DNA from: Acidiphilium sp. 37-60-79
GTDB taxonomy: Bacteria > Pseudomonadota > Alphaproteobacteria > Acetobacterales > Acetobacteraceae
Assembly: GCA_002279355.1 (NCBI GenBank)
Contig: NCBV01000005.1
Coordinates: 1-64,000 of the forward strand
Length of the DNA: 64,000 bases
Direction of reading: 5' to 3'
This document shows, in pieces, positions 57,019 to 64,000 of the stretch; position 1 is the first letter of the stretch, and the number at the start of each line of letters is the position of its first letter. The notes beneath the pieces are model-generated. The model was not told the DNA's origin. It saw nothing but the letters and a program-made list of their open reading frames with translations, and ran no database searches. A program made the position numbers and the translations under genes.

Positions 57019-58005
57019 TCAAGCATCGTCGCCCGGGCCATCGGCTAAGCGGCCGAGGCCCGCGTCGATCACCGCCGCCATTTGCCCGCCGGTTAATCGT
57101 GGCGTTGCCGAAAATAACGAAACATCCCCGCTCCGCAGCACGATGCGCGCATCCGGCCCGCGGCTGATTTCCAGAGTATCCCCCACTTCAAGCTGCAAAA
57201 CCCTGTCGAGTTGCACGACCTGCTCGTCAAGCACCGCTTCAATATTCATTTCGGTCTGACGCAATTCTTCAGCGAGATGGGTCTCCCAAATCCGGTCCCG
57301 GCCAAATTTCTCCCCCATAAATTGCTGCAAAAGCAAATCACGAATGGGTTCGAGCGTAGCGAATGGCAAAATCATCGTCACCTGACCGACCCGCTCCTCA
57401 ATGCGCACCCGCATCACAATATTCAGTCCCGAGCCGGTTACCGGCCCAATCGTTGCAAATCGGGGATCATTTTCGATCCGATCGACCTTAAATCGAGCTT
57501 CGGCCAGCGGCGCAAAACTCGATGTCAGATCACGCAAAATCAGCTTGGCAATCCGATCGGCAATATTAGACTCGATTGAGGTAAACCCTCCCGATTTCGG
57601 TGTCGTATTGGTCCCGGCATGCCGACCTCCCAGCATCACCTCGACGAGGTGTTGCACAAAAGCAGCATCGAATGCGATCAATCCAAGATTGTCCCAGTCC
57701 AATGCACGAAACACGATCAGCAAATGCTGGCGCGCCACCTGTTCCAAACAAACCGAGAGGCGAACTGATTGCAGTGCCACCAACTCGACATCGGCTGTTA
57801 CTTGCATCAAATTACGTAAATCATTGGCAAAAATCCGGGTTAGCCGATCAAACACGATCTCGGCCATCGGTAGACGCTCATATGACACCTTGTTTTGATC
57901 GGCCAACGCCTCGATCGTAATCGGCACCGGTGCGGCTGGCGCTGCATCAAGCACCATTGCACTCACGCTGCCGACCTCGTGTTGTGAGCGCGTCTCCTTA
58001 CTCAT
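57019..58005 (-). CDS. fliM: Flagellar motor switch protein FliM
   Basis: About 328 residues. The middle domain (about 40-230, with IFANDLRNLMQVTADVELVALQSV and FTSIESNIADRIAKLIL) and the C-terminal SpoA/SPOA domain (about 250-320) match FliM. The usual N-terminal CheY-binding motif LSQ.EIDALL is absent; the N terminus reads as an Ala/Pro-rich 25-residue stretch and then ITIEALADQNKVSYERLP. Switching by phospho-CheY may therefore be altered or use another site. The start overlaps the stop of fliL by four bases. Confidence 0.9.
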   Translation of the reverse strand: MSKETRSQHEVGSVSAMVLDAAPAAPVPITIEALADQNKVSYERLPMAEIVFDRLTRIFANDLRNLMQVTADVELVALQSVRLSVCLEQVARQHLLIVFRALDWDNLGLIAFDAAFVQHLVEVMLGGRHAGTNTTPKSGGFTSIESNIADRIAKLILRDLTSSFAPLAEARFKVDRIENDPRFATIGPVTGSGLNIVMRVRIEERVGQVTMILPFATLEPIRDLLLQQFMGEKFGRDRIWETHLAEELRQTEMNIEAVLDEQVVQLDRVLQLEVGDTLEISRGPDARIVLRSGDVSLFSATPRLTGGQMAAVIDAGLGRLADGPGDDA

Positions 58006-58493
58006 TGCACAATCAACTCCTCGAACAAAACCTTGCGCAGCTTCACCGGCACAAACAATGATGCGAGCCGCTTCGTGATTCCTGCACGCAATGCGGCCGT
58101 GCCCGTCTTGCCGCGCAGCGTCTGTCGCGTTTGTGCCCGCAAAAAGGTTTGCACAACGTCCACCACCTCGGGCATCCGCGCCTTGATCGGTTTGATTGCG
58201 GTATGGGCAGGAAAAGCCAAGCTGATTTTCAATTTGATGTACGAAATTGAACCACCATGACTATTCAAGTTTGCAACAATTTGCGGCACGCTCACAAATA
58301 CATCCATCGGTGGCACCACCTTGTGCGCAACCTTGGCAGGCCGATGCAACACGCCTGAATAAACGAGTCCCGCTCCCGCTAGGGCAGCAATGATTAGCAA
58401 CGCCCCTGCGATAATGATCAATTTCTTGCCTCGCCCGCCTTTGGCCGGTGGAACCAAACTCGCCGCAGCATCCGCTGTTGGAGATTTTGCCAT
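58002..58493 (-). CDS. fliL: Flagellar basal body protein FliL
   Basis: This 163-residue protein has a basic N terminus, one membrane segment (about residues 25-45) and a periplasmic FliL domain with the pattern FVSVPQIVANLNSHGGSISYIKLKISLAF and an end typical of the family. It strengthens the stator-rotor contact in the flagellar motor. It precedes fliM in the same operon, transcribed away from flgF. Confidence 0.9.
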   Translation of the reverse strand: MAKSPTADAAASLVPPAKGGRGKKLIIIAGALLIIAALAGAGLVYSGVLHRPAKVAHKVVPPMDVFVSVPQIVANLNSHGGSISYIKLKISLAFPAHTAIKPIKARMPEVVDVVQTFLRAQTRQTLRGKTGTAALRAGITKRLASLFVPVKLRKVLFEELIVQ

Positions 58494-58717
58494 ACTCTAT
58501 CCTAACGCTTGATAATCATGTCAGTCATACACAGAGCTATTTTTGAGCGATTTGATCGCCATGCCGCAGAGGATGTCGGATAAATCTTAATAATTTCTTA
58601 CCAAATGCGAAGGCAAATTTTTTTGTTTCGGATCAAATCATCGGCAAATCGAAATTAAATATTAAGAATCAACGGTGATACTCAGGTCGCTATCAAACAG
58701 AGGACCGCTCGAATCCG
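58494..58717. other. 224-base divergent flagellar promoter region
   Basis: The gap between fliL and flgF is markedly more AT-rich than its flanks, with runs of T near 58618. It must hold promoters for both flagellar operons. I looked for a sigma-54 GG-N10-GC element and do not see a convincing one. No small gene is evident. Confidence 0.5.
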
Positions 58718-59461
58718 ATGCAAAATACCACGTCTATTATTCTGTCCCGGATGATCACCGCATCCCGCCAGATCGATGTTATCGCGAACAATATCGCGAA
58801 TGTCTCAACACCTGGCTATCAGGCATTGCACGTGCAATCCGCCAGCTGGACGGATCAAATGCGCCGGGTCAGCGCGCCACCGGGTGGCGGATCGTTGACC
58901 TTTACATATTCGCCGGGCACTTGGCGCAGCACACGCGCTGGCGCACTCAAAGTTACTGGCAATCCGCTTGATCTTGCTGTCACTGGCGACGGTTATTTCA
59001 CCGTCCAAACAGGCCAAGGTGTGCGACTGACCCGTGATGGGTCTTTTACCCTGCTCGCCAATGGCTCCATCGGCACAATTTCCGGGAATCCGTTGTTAGA
59101 TACCAGCGGTTCGCCGATTCAAGTGCCGCCGCACGGTGGCCCACTAACGGTCGCGGCAGATGGCACCGTGAGCGATCAAACCGGTATTCTTGGTCAAATT
59201 GGCGTGGTGAAAGTCGCTGATCCATCAAATCTGGTCGCGGCTGGCGGCGGTTTGCTACAGTCGAATGCGCCGACGCAAGCCGTCACCCAGCCAGCGATCG
59301 TGCAAGGTGCTATCGAAGGCTCGAACGTGCAGCCCGTTGTCGAAATTACCAGGATGATGCGCGCAAGCCAAAATTTTCAAATGCTTGCTCAATTTATCAG
59401 CGCTGAGCAATCACGCAGCCAAACCGCCATCAGCCAATTGCTTGGCCCAACTAACAGCTAA
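58718..59461 (+). CDS. flgF: Flagellar proximal rod protein FlgF
   Basis: This 247-residue protein has the rod-protein start with the conserved helix IDVIANNIANVSTPGYQAL and the C-terminal end EITRMMRASQNFQMLAQFISAEQ. A beta-rich middle (about 75-190) lies between. FlgF is part of the proximal rod of the flagellar basal body. The ATG at 58718 precedes TTSIILSRMITASRQ. After its stop codon a short AGCTAA-like tandem repeat lies before flgG. Confidence 0.93.
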   Translation: MQNTTSIILSRMITASRQIDVIANNIANVSTPGYQALHVQSASWTDQMRRVSAPPGGGSLTFTYSPGTWRSTRAGALKVTGNPLDLAVTGDGYFTVQTGQGVRLTRDGSFTLLANGSIGTISGNPLLDTSGSPIQVPPHGGPLTVAADGTVSDQTGILGQIGVVKVADPSNLVAAGGGLLQSNAPTQAVTQPAIVQGAIEGSNVQPVVEITRMMRASQNFQMLAQFISAEQSRSQTAISQLLGPTNS

Positions 59462-59496
59462 TAGCTAAAAGCTAACAGCCTAAGGGATCATTCATC

Positions 59497-60279
59497 ATGC
59501 GCGCTCTCGATGTTGCCGCCACCGGCATGCAGGCCCAGCAAACCAATGTGCAAGTGATTGCTAATAATATTGCAAACATGACCACCACTGGCTTTAAACG
59601 CAGCCGTGTCGAGTTTCAGGACTTGCTCTATCAAGATTTGGCGCGTCCTGGTTCAAACAGTTCGGCGTCAGGCACGATCATCCCAACCGGCACCCAAATC
59701 GGCCTTGGTGTTCGCACGGCTGGGGTCTATCGGATCGATCAACAGGGCAATTTGCAACAGACCTCCAACTCGCTCGACCTTGCGATATCCGGCAATGGTT
59801 GGTTCCAAGTCACACTCCCCTCGGGCCAAACGGCCTACACCCGCGATGGCACGTTTGCGCTCGCACCCGATGGGACCATTGTGACCAGCAATGGGTATGT
59901 GGTGCAGCCTGGGATCCAAATTCCGACCAACGCCACGAACGTCACAATTAATAGTTCAGGTCAGGTGCAAGTCTCGATTTCAGGACAGACAGCGCCACAG
60001 ACTGTAGGCCAATTGCAACTCGCCACCTTCCCCAATGACGCGGGCCTTGCCGCCCAAGGGGGCAACTTATTCGTGCAAACCGCAGCCTCCGGCGCTCCTG
60101 TTACCGGCGTTCCAAGTGCCCCGGGGTTTGGACAAGTCATGCAAGGTTTCGTTGAAAACTCTAACGTTAATGTTGTTAGCGAAATTACTGATCTCATTAC
60201 CGCTCAGCGTGCTTATGAAATGAACAGCCAAGTGATCACCACGGCCAATCAAATGATGTCCACCTTGACTCATCTGTAA
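59497..60279 (+). CDS. flgG: Flagellar distal rod protein FlgG
   Basis: This 260-residue protein opens with RALDVAATGMQAQQTNVQVIANNIANMTTTGFKRSRVEFQDLLYQ and ends with EITDLITAQRAYEMNSQVITTANQMMSTL, both standard for FlgG, the distal rod subunit. It lies 35 bases after flgF and five before flgA, in one operon flgF-flgG-flgA-flgH. Confidence 0.96.
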   Translation: MRALDVAATGMQAQQTNVQVIANNIANMTTTGFKRSRVEFQDLLYQDLARPGSNSSASGTIIPTGTQIGLGVRTAGVYRIDQQGNLQQTSNSLDLAISGNGWFQVTLPSGQTAYTRDGTFALAPDGTIVTSNGYVVQPGIQIPTNATNVTINSSGQVQVSISGQTAPQTVGQLQLATFPNDAGLAAQGGNLFVQTAASGAPVTGVPSAPGFGQVMQGFVENSNVNVVSEITDLITAQRAYEMNSQVITTANQMMSTLTHL

Positions 60280-60283
60280 TATC

Positions 60284-61273
60284 ATGTCCCGCCCCATATT
60301 GATCTTTTTGCTGCTCGGCGCTCTCATTTTGGGTCAAATGCCCTGCAGGGCCGATGCTGGCACAAGCCCGTCCGGATTCGTGATTATCAACCGCGCCACG
60401 GTAAAACTCAGCGATCTGTTTCACCATCTCGGTCCGGCAGGAGATCAACCGGTCGGTGCGGCACCATTGCCGGGCCAACAAATAATCGTCCCGGCCACGC
60501 AGCGCGCCGTGATTGCGACACGGTTCCATCTTGCACTCAAAAATCCGCCGCATAATGCTGTCGTGATCCGACGCTCAGGGCAAGCCGTGCCGATCGCTCG
60601 GCTGCAGGCGGCTCTCACCCCCGCCCTCGCCGCGGCCGGTGCGCCAAAACAAGCGGTGATCAGCCTGGTCAACACCCAGAGCCCGATGATTCCGCCGGGA
60701 ACCCAACCCATGATTACCACCACCGATCTGCGATTTAACCCGAGCACTCACAATTTCTCCGCCACACTGGTGATAACCGCTCCCGGGATGGGTCTCGAGC
60801 CGATCTCGGTCAACGGATCAGCACTGCCCAGCGTTTCCGTAGTCATCGCGACCCACACGCTGCAACCCGGTGAAGTGTTGACGGGTGCAGATATTGTCAT
60901 GGCCCGGGTGCCGCGCTCTGGCGTTCCGGCACACCCGGTGCGCGATATAATTACGGCGTTGGGAATGCAGGTGCAGCGTGAGATCAATGCGCACGAGCCC
61001 CTGCCAGAGCGCGCGCTTGCCAGTCCGCTGCTGGTGCGGAAAGGCGCGCTGGTCGAATTAGTGCTGCATATGCCGGGTATCACCATCTCCGCGCACGGCG
61101 TTGCACTCGCAGCGGGCAGCGCGGGCGATGTGATTGCCGTTCTAAACCCGAATTCGCAAGCGGTGCTGCAAGCGATTGTGCGCGGTCCTGACAGGGCTGA
61201 TGTGGTGCCCGGTAGTGTTGCCACGCACCAGCAGCGCCCAAATCCTTATTATCGCGCGGCGGAGGTTCAGTGA
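60284..61273 (+). CDS. flgA: Flagellar P-ring assembly chaperone FlgA
   Basis: This 329-residue protein has a signal peptide (about residues 1-22) and a C-terminal SAF-like domain: VATHTLQPGEVLTGADIVMARVPRSG and the end ADVVPGS pattern. The N-terminal extra portion is longer than in enterobacterial FlgA (about 220 residues). FlgA helps FlgI assemble into the P-ring in the periplasm. It overlaps flgH by four bases. Confidence 0.88.
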   Translation: MSRPILIFLLLGALILGQMPCRADAGTSPSGFVIINRATVKLSDLFHHLGPAGDQPVGAAPLPGQQIIVPATQRAVIATRFHLALKNPPHNAVVIRRSGQAVPIARLQAALTPALAAAGAPKQAVISLVNTQSPMIPPGTQPMITTTDLRFNPSTHNFSATLVITAPGMGLEPISVNGSALPSVSVVIATHTLQPGEVLTGADIVMARVPRSGVPAHPVRDIITALGMQVQREINAHEPLPERALASPLLVRKGALVELVLHMPGITISAHGVALAAGSAGDVIAVLNPNSQAVLQAIVRGPDRADVVPGSVATHQQRPNPYYRAAEVQ

Positions 61274-62028
61274 TGGATCGGTCGGTGCGCTGGGTCAAAT
61301 GGCTCGTGGTACTGCTGATCAGCGCACCGCTTGGTGGTTGCGGCATGTTTGCCAATCTCGCGGATGTTGGTCATCCGCCACCGATGACGCGGATTACCAA
61401 TCCCACCACGCAACCAAGTTGGCGGCCAGTGAGCATGCCTATGCCGCCTAGCTACCCGGTACCCGCAGCTCCGGACAGCCTCTGGCGGCGCGGTGCTCGC
61501 GCCTTTTTCAAAGATCAACGTGCATCCCGTGTCGGTGATATCATCACGGTTTTGGTCAATATTAACGACGGCGCCACGCTCAAAGATCAAACCACACTGG
61601 CGCGCACCGGCTCAGAGTCGCTTGGCGTGCCTAATTTGTTTGGTTTGGAGGCGATGATACCGCGCGTGTTAGGCAAGGCCGTCAGCCCATCCAGCCTCGT
61701 GTCCGTATCGGGCTCGGGCAATTCAACCGGCAACGGGCAAATCCAGCGCAACGAGTCGGTCACCTTGTCGTTAGCAGGTGAGATTACTCAGGTGCTGCCC
61801 AATGGCAATCTGGTCGTGGTGGCCCGCCAAGAAATGCGGGTGAATAGCGAGTTGCAAGTGCTGACGGTGCAAGGCATCTGCCGCCCGCAAGACATTGCGA
61901 GCGGAAATACGATTGCCGCCGATCAGCTCGCCGAAGCCCGAATTTCGTATGGCGGGCGCGGCCAGCTGATCAACGAACAATCACCGCGTGTCGGTCAGCA
62001 GGTCCTCGATGACATTATCCCGTTTTGA
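61270..62028 (+). CDS. flgH: Flagellar L-ring protein FlgH
   Basis: About 252 residues. It is a lipoprotein with lipobox LGGC (Cys23) and the FlgH core: LWRRGARAFFKDQRASRVGDIITVLVNI and the end SYGGRGQLINEQSPRVGQQVLDDIIPF. FlgH forms the outer-membrane L-ring through which the flagellar rod passes. It is the last gene of this operon in the window; flgI is not seen. Confidence 0.94.
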   Translation: MMDRSVRWVKWLVVLLISAPLGGCGMFANLADVGHPPPMTRITNPTTQPSWRPVSMPMPPSYPVPAAPDSLWRRGARAFFKDQRASRVGDIITVLVNINDGATLKDQTTLARTGSESLGVPNLFGLEAMIPRVLGKAVSPSSLVSVSGSGNSTGNGQIQRNESVTLSLAGEITQVLPNGNLVVVARQEMRVNSELQVLTVQGICRPQDIASGNTIAADQLAEARISYGGRGQLINEQSPRVGQQVLDDIIPF

Positions 62029-62047
62029 CCAACATGCGCTGCTCGCC

Positions 62048-62284
62048 TCAAAGTGCTGCGAGGCAGGGGCAGAGGCTGGTCTCGGCCCGCTGCACCGTCG
62101 CAACGCGAGCGCCACTTGCGCTCGACGCCATCAAGATATCGCCAGGTGCCATCAGATCCCCTGCATCGGCAAAATATCCCGCTTGATCGAGCAGATCGAG
62201 CGCATCGTTACCAGCCCGATAATGCCAGAGGGTGAAACCGTTTGCATAAGCCAACACCGAAAGATTGCGCAGAGTAAAAGCCAT
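62048..62284 (-). CDS. Small conserved protein with LSVLAYANGFTLWHYRA motif
   Basis: The protein has 78 residues. From memory, the motif RNLSVLAYANGFTLWHYRAG followed by a Gly-Tyr-Phe...GD..(L/I)M pattern recurs in small hypothetical proteins of alphaproteobacteria and phages. Its role is not known to me. The ATG at 62284 has AGGAG eight bases upstream, which supports translation. It is convergent with flgH (20 bases) and divergent from the S24 repressor gene. The last 18 residues (VQRAETSLCPCLAAL) look variable. A perfect palindrome lies 57 bases upstream of its start. Confidence 0.7.
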   Translation of the reverse strand: MAFTLRNLSVLAYANGFTLWHYRAGNDALDLLDQAGYFADAGDLMAPGDILMASSASGARVATVQRAETSLCPCLAAL

Positions 62285-62328
62285 GACGAAACTCCTGTAA
62301 GAATGGGATGATCTTGAGTTGAACCGGA

Positions 62329-62358
62329 CCTATGTGATTTATAGGATTATTATCCTAT
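62329..62358. promoter_or_regulatory. Candidate repressor operator upstream of the small protein gene
   Basis: ATAGGAT-TATT-ATCCTAT (62341-62358) is a perfect inverted repeat. A third half-site CCTAT lies at 62329-62333, seven bases away, in the reverse sense to ATAGG. On the minus strand the palindrome overlaps a TATAAA-type -10 area. The S24 repressor encoded next door is the natural candidate to bind it. Confidence 0.55.
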
Positions 62359-62463
62359 TTCTAGCCAAATCAAAAGGCGGCCCCGTGCTCTGCGCCGGTA
62401 ATGGGCGCCCTGCCCTCGCCCAACGATACGATCCTGACCTCATCAGCGTCTCTCCGTTAAAAG

Positions 62464-62478
62464 GAACATAACAAGAAC
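62464..62478. promoter_or_regulatory. LexA-type (SOS) box upstream of S24 repressor
   Basis: GAAC (62464-62467) and GAAC (62475-62478) are separated by seven bases, ATAACAA, the same pattern as the imuA box. It lies 105 bases upstream of the S24 gene ATG. A weak CATAAAT -10 follows immediately. Confidence 0.65.
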
Positions 62479-62583
62479 ATAAATACCAGAGGTTGTGCGT
62501 TTGGCAAGTGAAATCGGAACATTTTCCTAAATTTTTTCCTGCCAGCCCTAGAAATCACCCTAAATTACTGTAGAAACAAAATC

Positions 62584-63231
62584 ATGCGGCACGATGAACT
62601 ATGGCGCGCGATCGACACACTGGCCGCCGAGCGCGGTCTCTCGACGTCTGGCCTCGCCCGTGCGGCCGGGCTCGATCCAACCAGTTTCAACCCATCCAAG
62701 CGGCGAGCGCGCAATGGCCTGCCGCGCTGGCCCTCCACCGAGAGCATCGCCAAAATCCTCGCGGCAACCTCGATCTCACTCGATAATTTTGCCGCGCTGG
62801 TCGCCGGCGCCCGTGCGCTCGGCCCGCGAATAGCAGATTCGCGGGCCCGCAAAATCCCCGTCATCGGCGTCGCGCAGGCCGGGCAAGATGGCTATTTCGA
62901 TGATGCGGGTTATCCGGTGGGCGGCAGTTGGGAGCAGGTTGATTTGCCCCAAAATGCCGATCCCAACGCCTATGGGTTGCGCATCAGCGGCAATTCCATG
63001 GAGCCGGTTTATCGCGCGGGCGACATTGTCATTGTCGCGCCGCACGCGACCGCGCGTATTGGCGATCGAGTGATTGCGCGCACCCGAGCGGGCGAGGTGA
63101 TGGCAAAAATCCTCACCCGCCGCACCGCGACCGAAATTGATCTCGCCAGCTTCAATCCGGAACATCCGCCACGCCGCATCGCCCTGGCCGATCTCACCGC
63201 TTTGCACCGGATCGCTTGGGCCAGCCAGTAG
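62584..63231 (+). CDS. S24-family LexA/CI-like transcription repressor with HTH domain
   Basis: This 215-residue protein has an N-terminal helix-turn-helix domain (about 1-75, ISLDNFAAL end) and a C-terminal S24 peptidase domain. The catalytic Ser138 lies in GNSMEP and the Lys175 in EVMAKILTR. An Ala-Gly cleavage site fits AQAG (residues 97-100). Such proteins cut themselves when RecA is activated, relieving repression. The HTH is of XRE type, unlike LexA proper, so it is more like a phage or mobile-element repressor, yet no prophage genes surround it. A LexA box lies upstream. The gene is followed 39 bases later by pyrB. Confidence 0.88.
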   Translation: MRHDELWRAIDTLAAERGLSTSGLARAAGLDPTSFNPSKRRARNGLPRWPSTESIAKILAATSISLDNFAALVAGARALGPRIADSRARKIPVIGVAQAGQDGYFDDAGYPVGGSWEQVDLPQNADPNAYGLRISGNSMEPVYRAGDIVIVAPHATARIGDRVIARTRAGEVMAKILTRRTATEIDLASFNPEHPPRRIALADLTALHRIAWASQ

Positions 63232-63270
63232 CCCCTTCCACCGACTCGCCCATCAAGCTAAGACGCCTGC

Positions 63271-64000
63271 ATGCAACTTCCCGGACGGCATCTTCTTGGG
63301 ATCGAAGGGCTCCACCCGGCCATTATTTCGAATTTGCTCGACCTCGCCGAAAGCTACGCCCTGCTCAATCGCTCCGGGAAAACCCGGCGGGATGTGTTGC
63401 GCGGTCGGACCCTGATTAATCTGTTTTTCGAAGATAGCACCCGCACCCGCACCAGTTTCGAGTTGGCCGGCAAGCGTCTCGGCGCAGATGTGATCAACAT
63501 GTCGGTCTCGACCTCCTCGGTGAGCAAGGGCGAAACCCTGCTGGATACCGCCGCGACGCTCAATGCGATGAATTGCGACTTGCTGGTGGTGCGCCACAAA
63601 TCCTCAGGCGCCCCTGCCCTGCTCGCCCAAAAGGTCGATGCTGCAGTGATCAATGCTGGTGATGGCATGCATGAGCACCCGACCCAAGCCCTGCTCGATG
63701 CGCTGACCATTCGCCGTCACAAAGGCCGCCTCGAAGGCCTCACCATCGCCATTTGCGGTGACATCGCGCACTCACGTGTTGCCCGCTCCAATATTTTGCT
63801 ACTCACCACCATGGGCTGCATCGTTCGCTTGGTTGGTCCGCCGGTGCTCATCCCGACCGGCATTGAACAATTCGGTGTCACCATCCATCACACGATGGAA
63901 ACCGGCCTGCGCGGCGCCGATATAGTGATGGCGTTGCGCTTGCAAACCGAACGAATGAACGGCACCGGCCCTGGCGGCGGGCTGATCCCGAGCGCTCGCG
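63271..64000 (+). CDS. pyrB: Aspartate carbamoyltransferase, 3' part outside window
   Basis: This partial protein (243 residues seen) matches the catalytic chain of aspartate transcarbamoylase, which makes carbamoyl-aspartate in pyrimidine synthesis. The carbamoyl-phosphate loop [14 protein letters not shown] (about residues 52-65), the [11 protein letters not shown] loop and [17 protein letters not shown] are intact. The frame stays open to the last base of the window. It is 39 bases from the S24 gene. A pyrC-like partner would be expected beyond the edge. Confidence 0.95.
   Translation, partial: MQLPGRHLLGIEGLHPAIISNLLDLAESYALLNRSGKTRRDVLRGRTLINLFFEDSTRTRTSFELAGKRLGADVINMSVSTSSVSKGETLLDTAATLNAMNCDLLVVRHKSSGAPALLAQKVDAAVINAGDGMHEHPTQALLDALTIRRHKGRLEGLTIAICGDIAHSRVARSNILLLTTMGCIVRLVGPPVLIPTGIEQFGVTIHHTMETGLRGADIVMALRLQTERMNGTGPGGGLIPSAR

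Larger units (their letters stand above)
62285..62583. other. 299-base divergent gap with two regulatory motifs
   Basis: The gap holds an 18-base palindrome (62341-62358) and a GAAC-N7-GAAC box (62464-62478), described separately. The rest is AT-rich towards 62520-62580. No gene or RNA is evident. Confidence 0.6.

Noticed and set aside
62048-63231. Prophage remnant around the S24 repressor
   Set aside because: No integrase, structural, lysis or replication genes and no flanking direct repeats; core genes flgH and pyrB lie immediately on both sides.

Overview
The window looks like a piece of the chromosome of a GC-rich alphaproteobacterium, most likely an Acetobacteraceae relative (the Acidiphilium/Acidocella type of acidophile is my guess, from gene content and codon style only). 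Pointers are the hopanoid tailoring genes hpnH, hpnI, hpnJ, hpnK and hpnM, the imuA-imuB-dnaE2 mutasome with a GAAC-N7-GAAC type LexA box, aconitase next to ccmAB, the MltA/Tim44 neighbourhood, and an alphaproteobacterial flagellar set. Almost everything is ordinary chromosomal content; I see no prophage, integron, CRISPR array or intact insertion sequence.

Layout. 0-2.4 kb: an unknown protein, a nucleoside deaminase, and two genes with their middles replaced by short foreign-looking segments (a CheB-like methylesterase and rpiB). 2.4-11.2 kb, all minus strand: an EamA permease, a Pat-type acyl-CoA synthetase/acetyltransferase fusion, a small lipoprotein, an unknown protein, kup, a CCG-domain Fe-S protein, mltA and a Tim44-like protein. 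11.4-21 kb, plus strand: a histidine phosphatase and an RND efflux operon (outer-membrane channel, a broken adaptor gene, two inner-membrane pumps). 21-29.7 kb: hopanoid and isoprenoid genes, hpnH and ispH on the minus strand, diverging from dxs-hpnM-hpnI-hpnJ-hpnK. 29.8-32.8 kb: a secreted repeat protein, a cupin, an EexN-like lipoprotein, and an array of three palindromes. 32.8-38.6 kb, minus strand: a hydroxyacid dehydrogenase, a CoA-transferase, HMG-CoA lyase and aconitase. 38.7-45.8 kb: ccmAB, a glyoxalase-fold protein and the SOS mutasome. 45.8-53.1 kb: a FemAB-like acyltransferase, pepN, a malic enzyme, tRNA-Leu(GAG) and lipB. 53.2-57 kb: a MarR-EmrA-EmrB efflux operon plus a MaoC protein. 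57-62 kb: fliM/fliL diverging from flgF-flgG-flgA-flgH. 62-64 kb: a small conserved protein diverging from an S24 (LexA/CI-like) repressor, then the start of pyrB.

How the parts work together. Dxs and IspH are the first and last enzymes of the MEP pathway. Here they sit among genes that extend and decorate hopanoid side chains, so precursor supply and tailoring are physically linked; the squalene-hopene cyclase and the early hpn genes are outside the window. ImuA, ImuB and DnaE2 form the error-prone translesion machinery, and the LexA box lies directly against the imuA start codon. A second LexA-type box lies in the 299-base gap between the S24 repressor and the small divergent gene, next to a separate perfect palindrome; this is the most interesting regulatory locus here.

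Three genes in the first 15 kb (cheB-like, rpiB, RND adaptor) carry internal deletions. FliM also lacks the usual N-terminal CheY-binding motif. Strand composition changes as well: the plus strand is strongly G-rich on the left, whatever the gene direction, and this weakens or reverses after about 41 kb.
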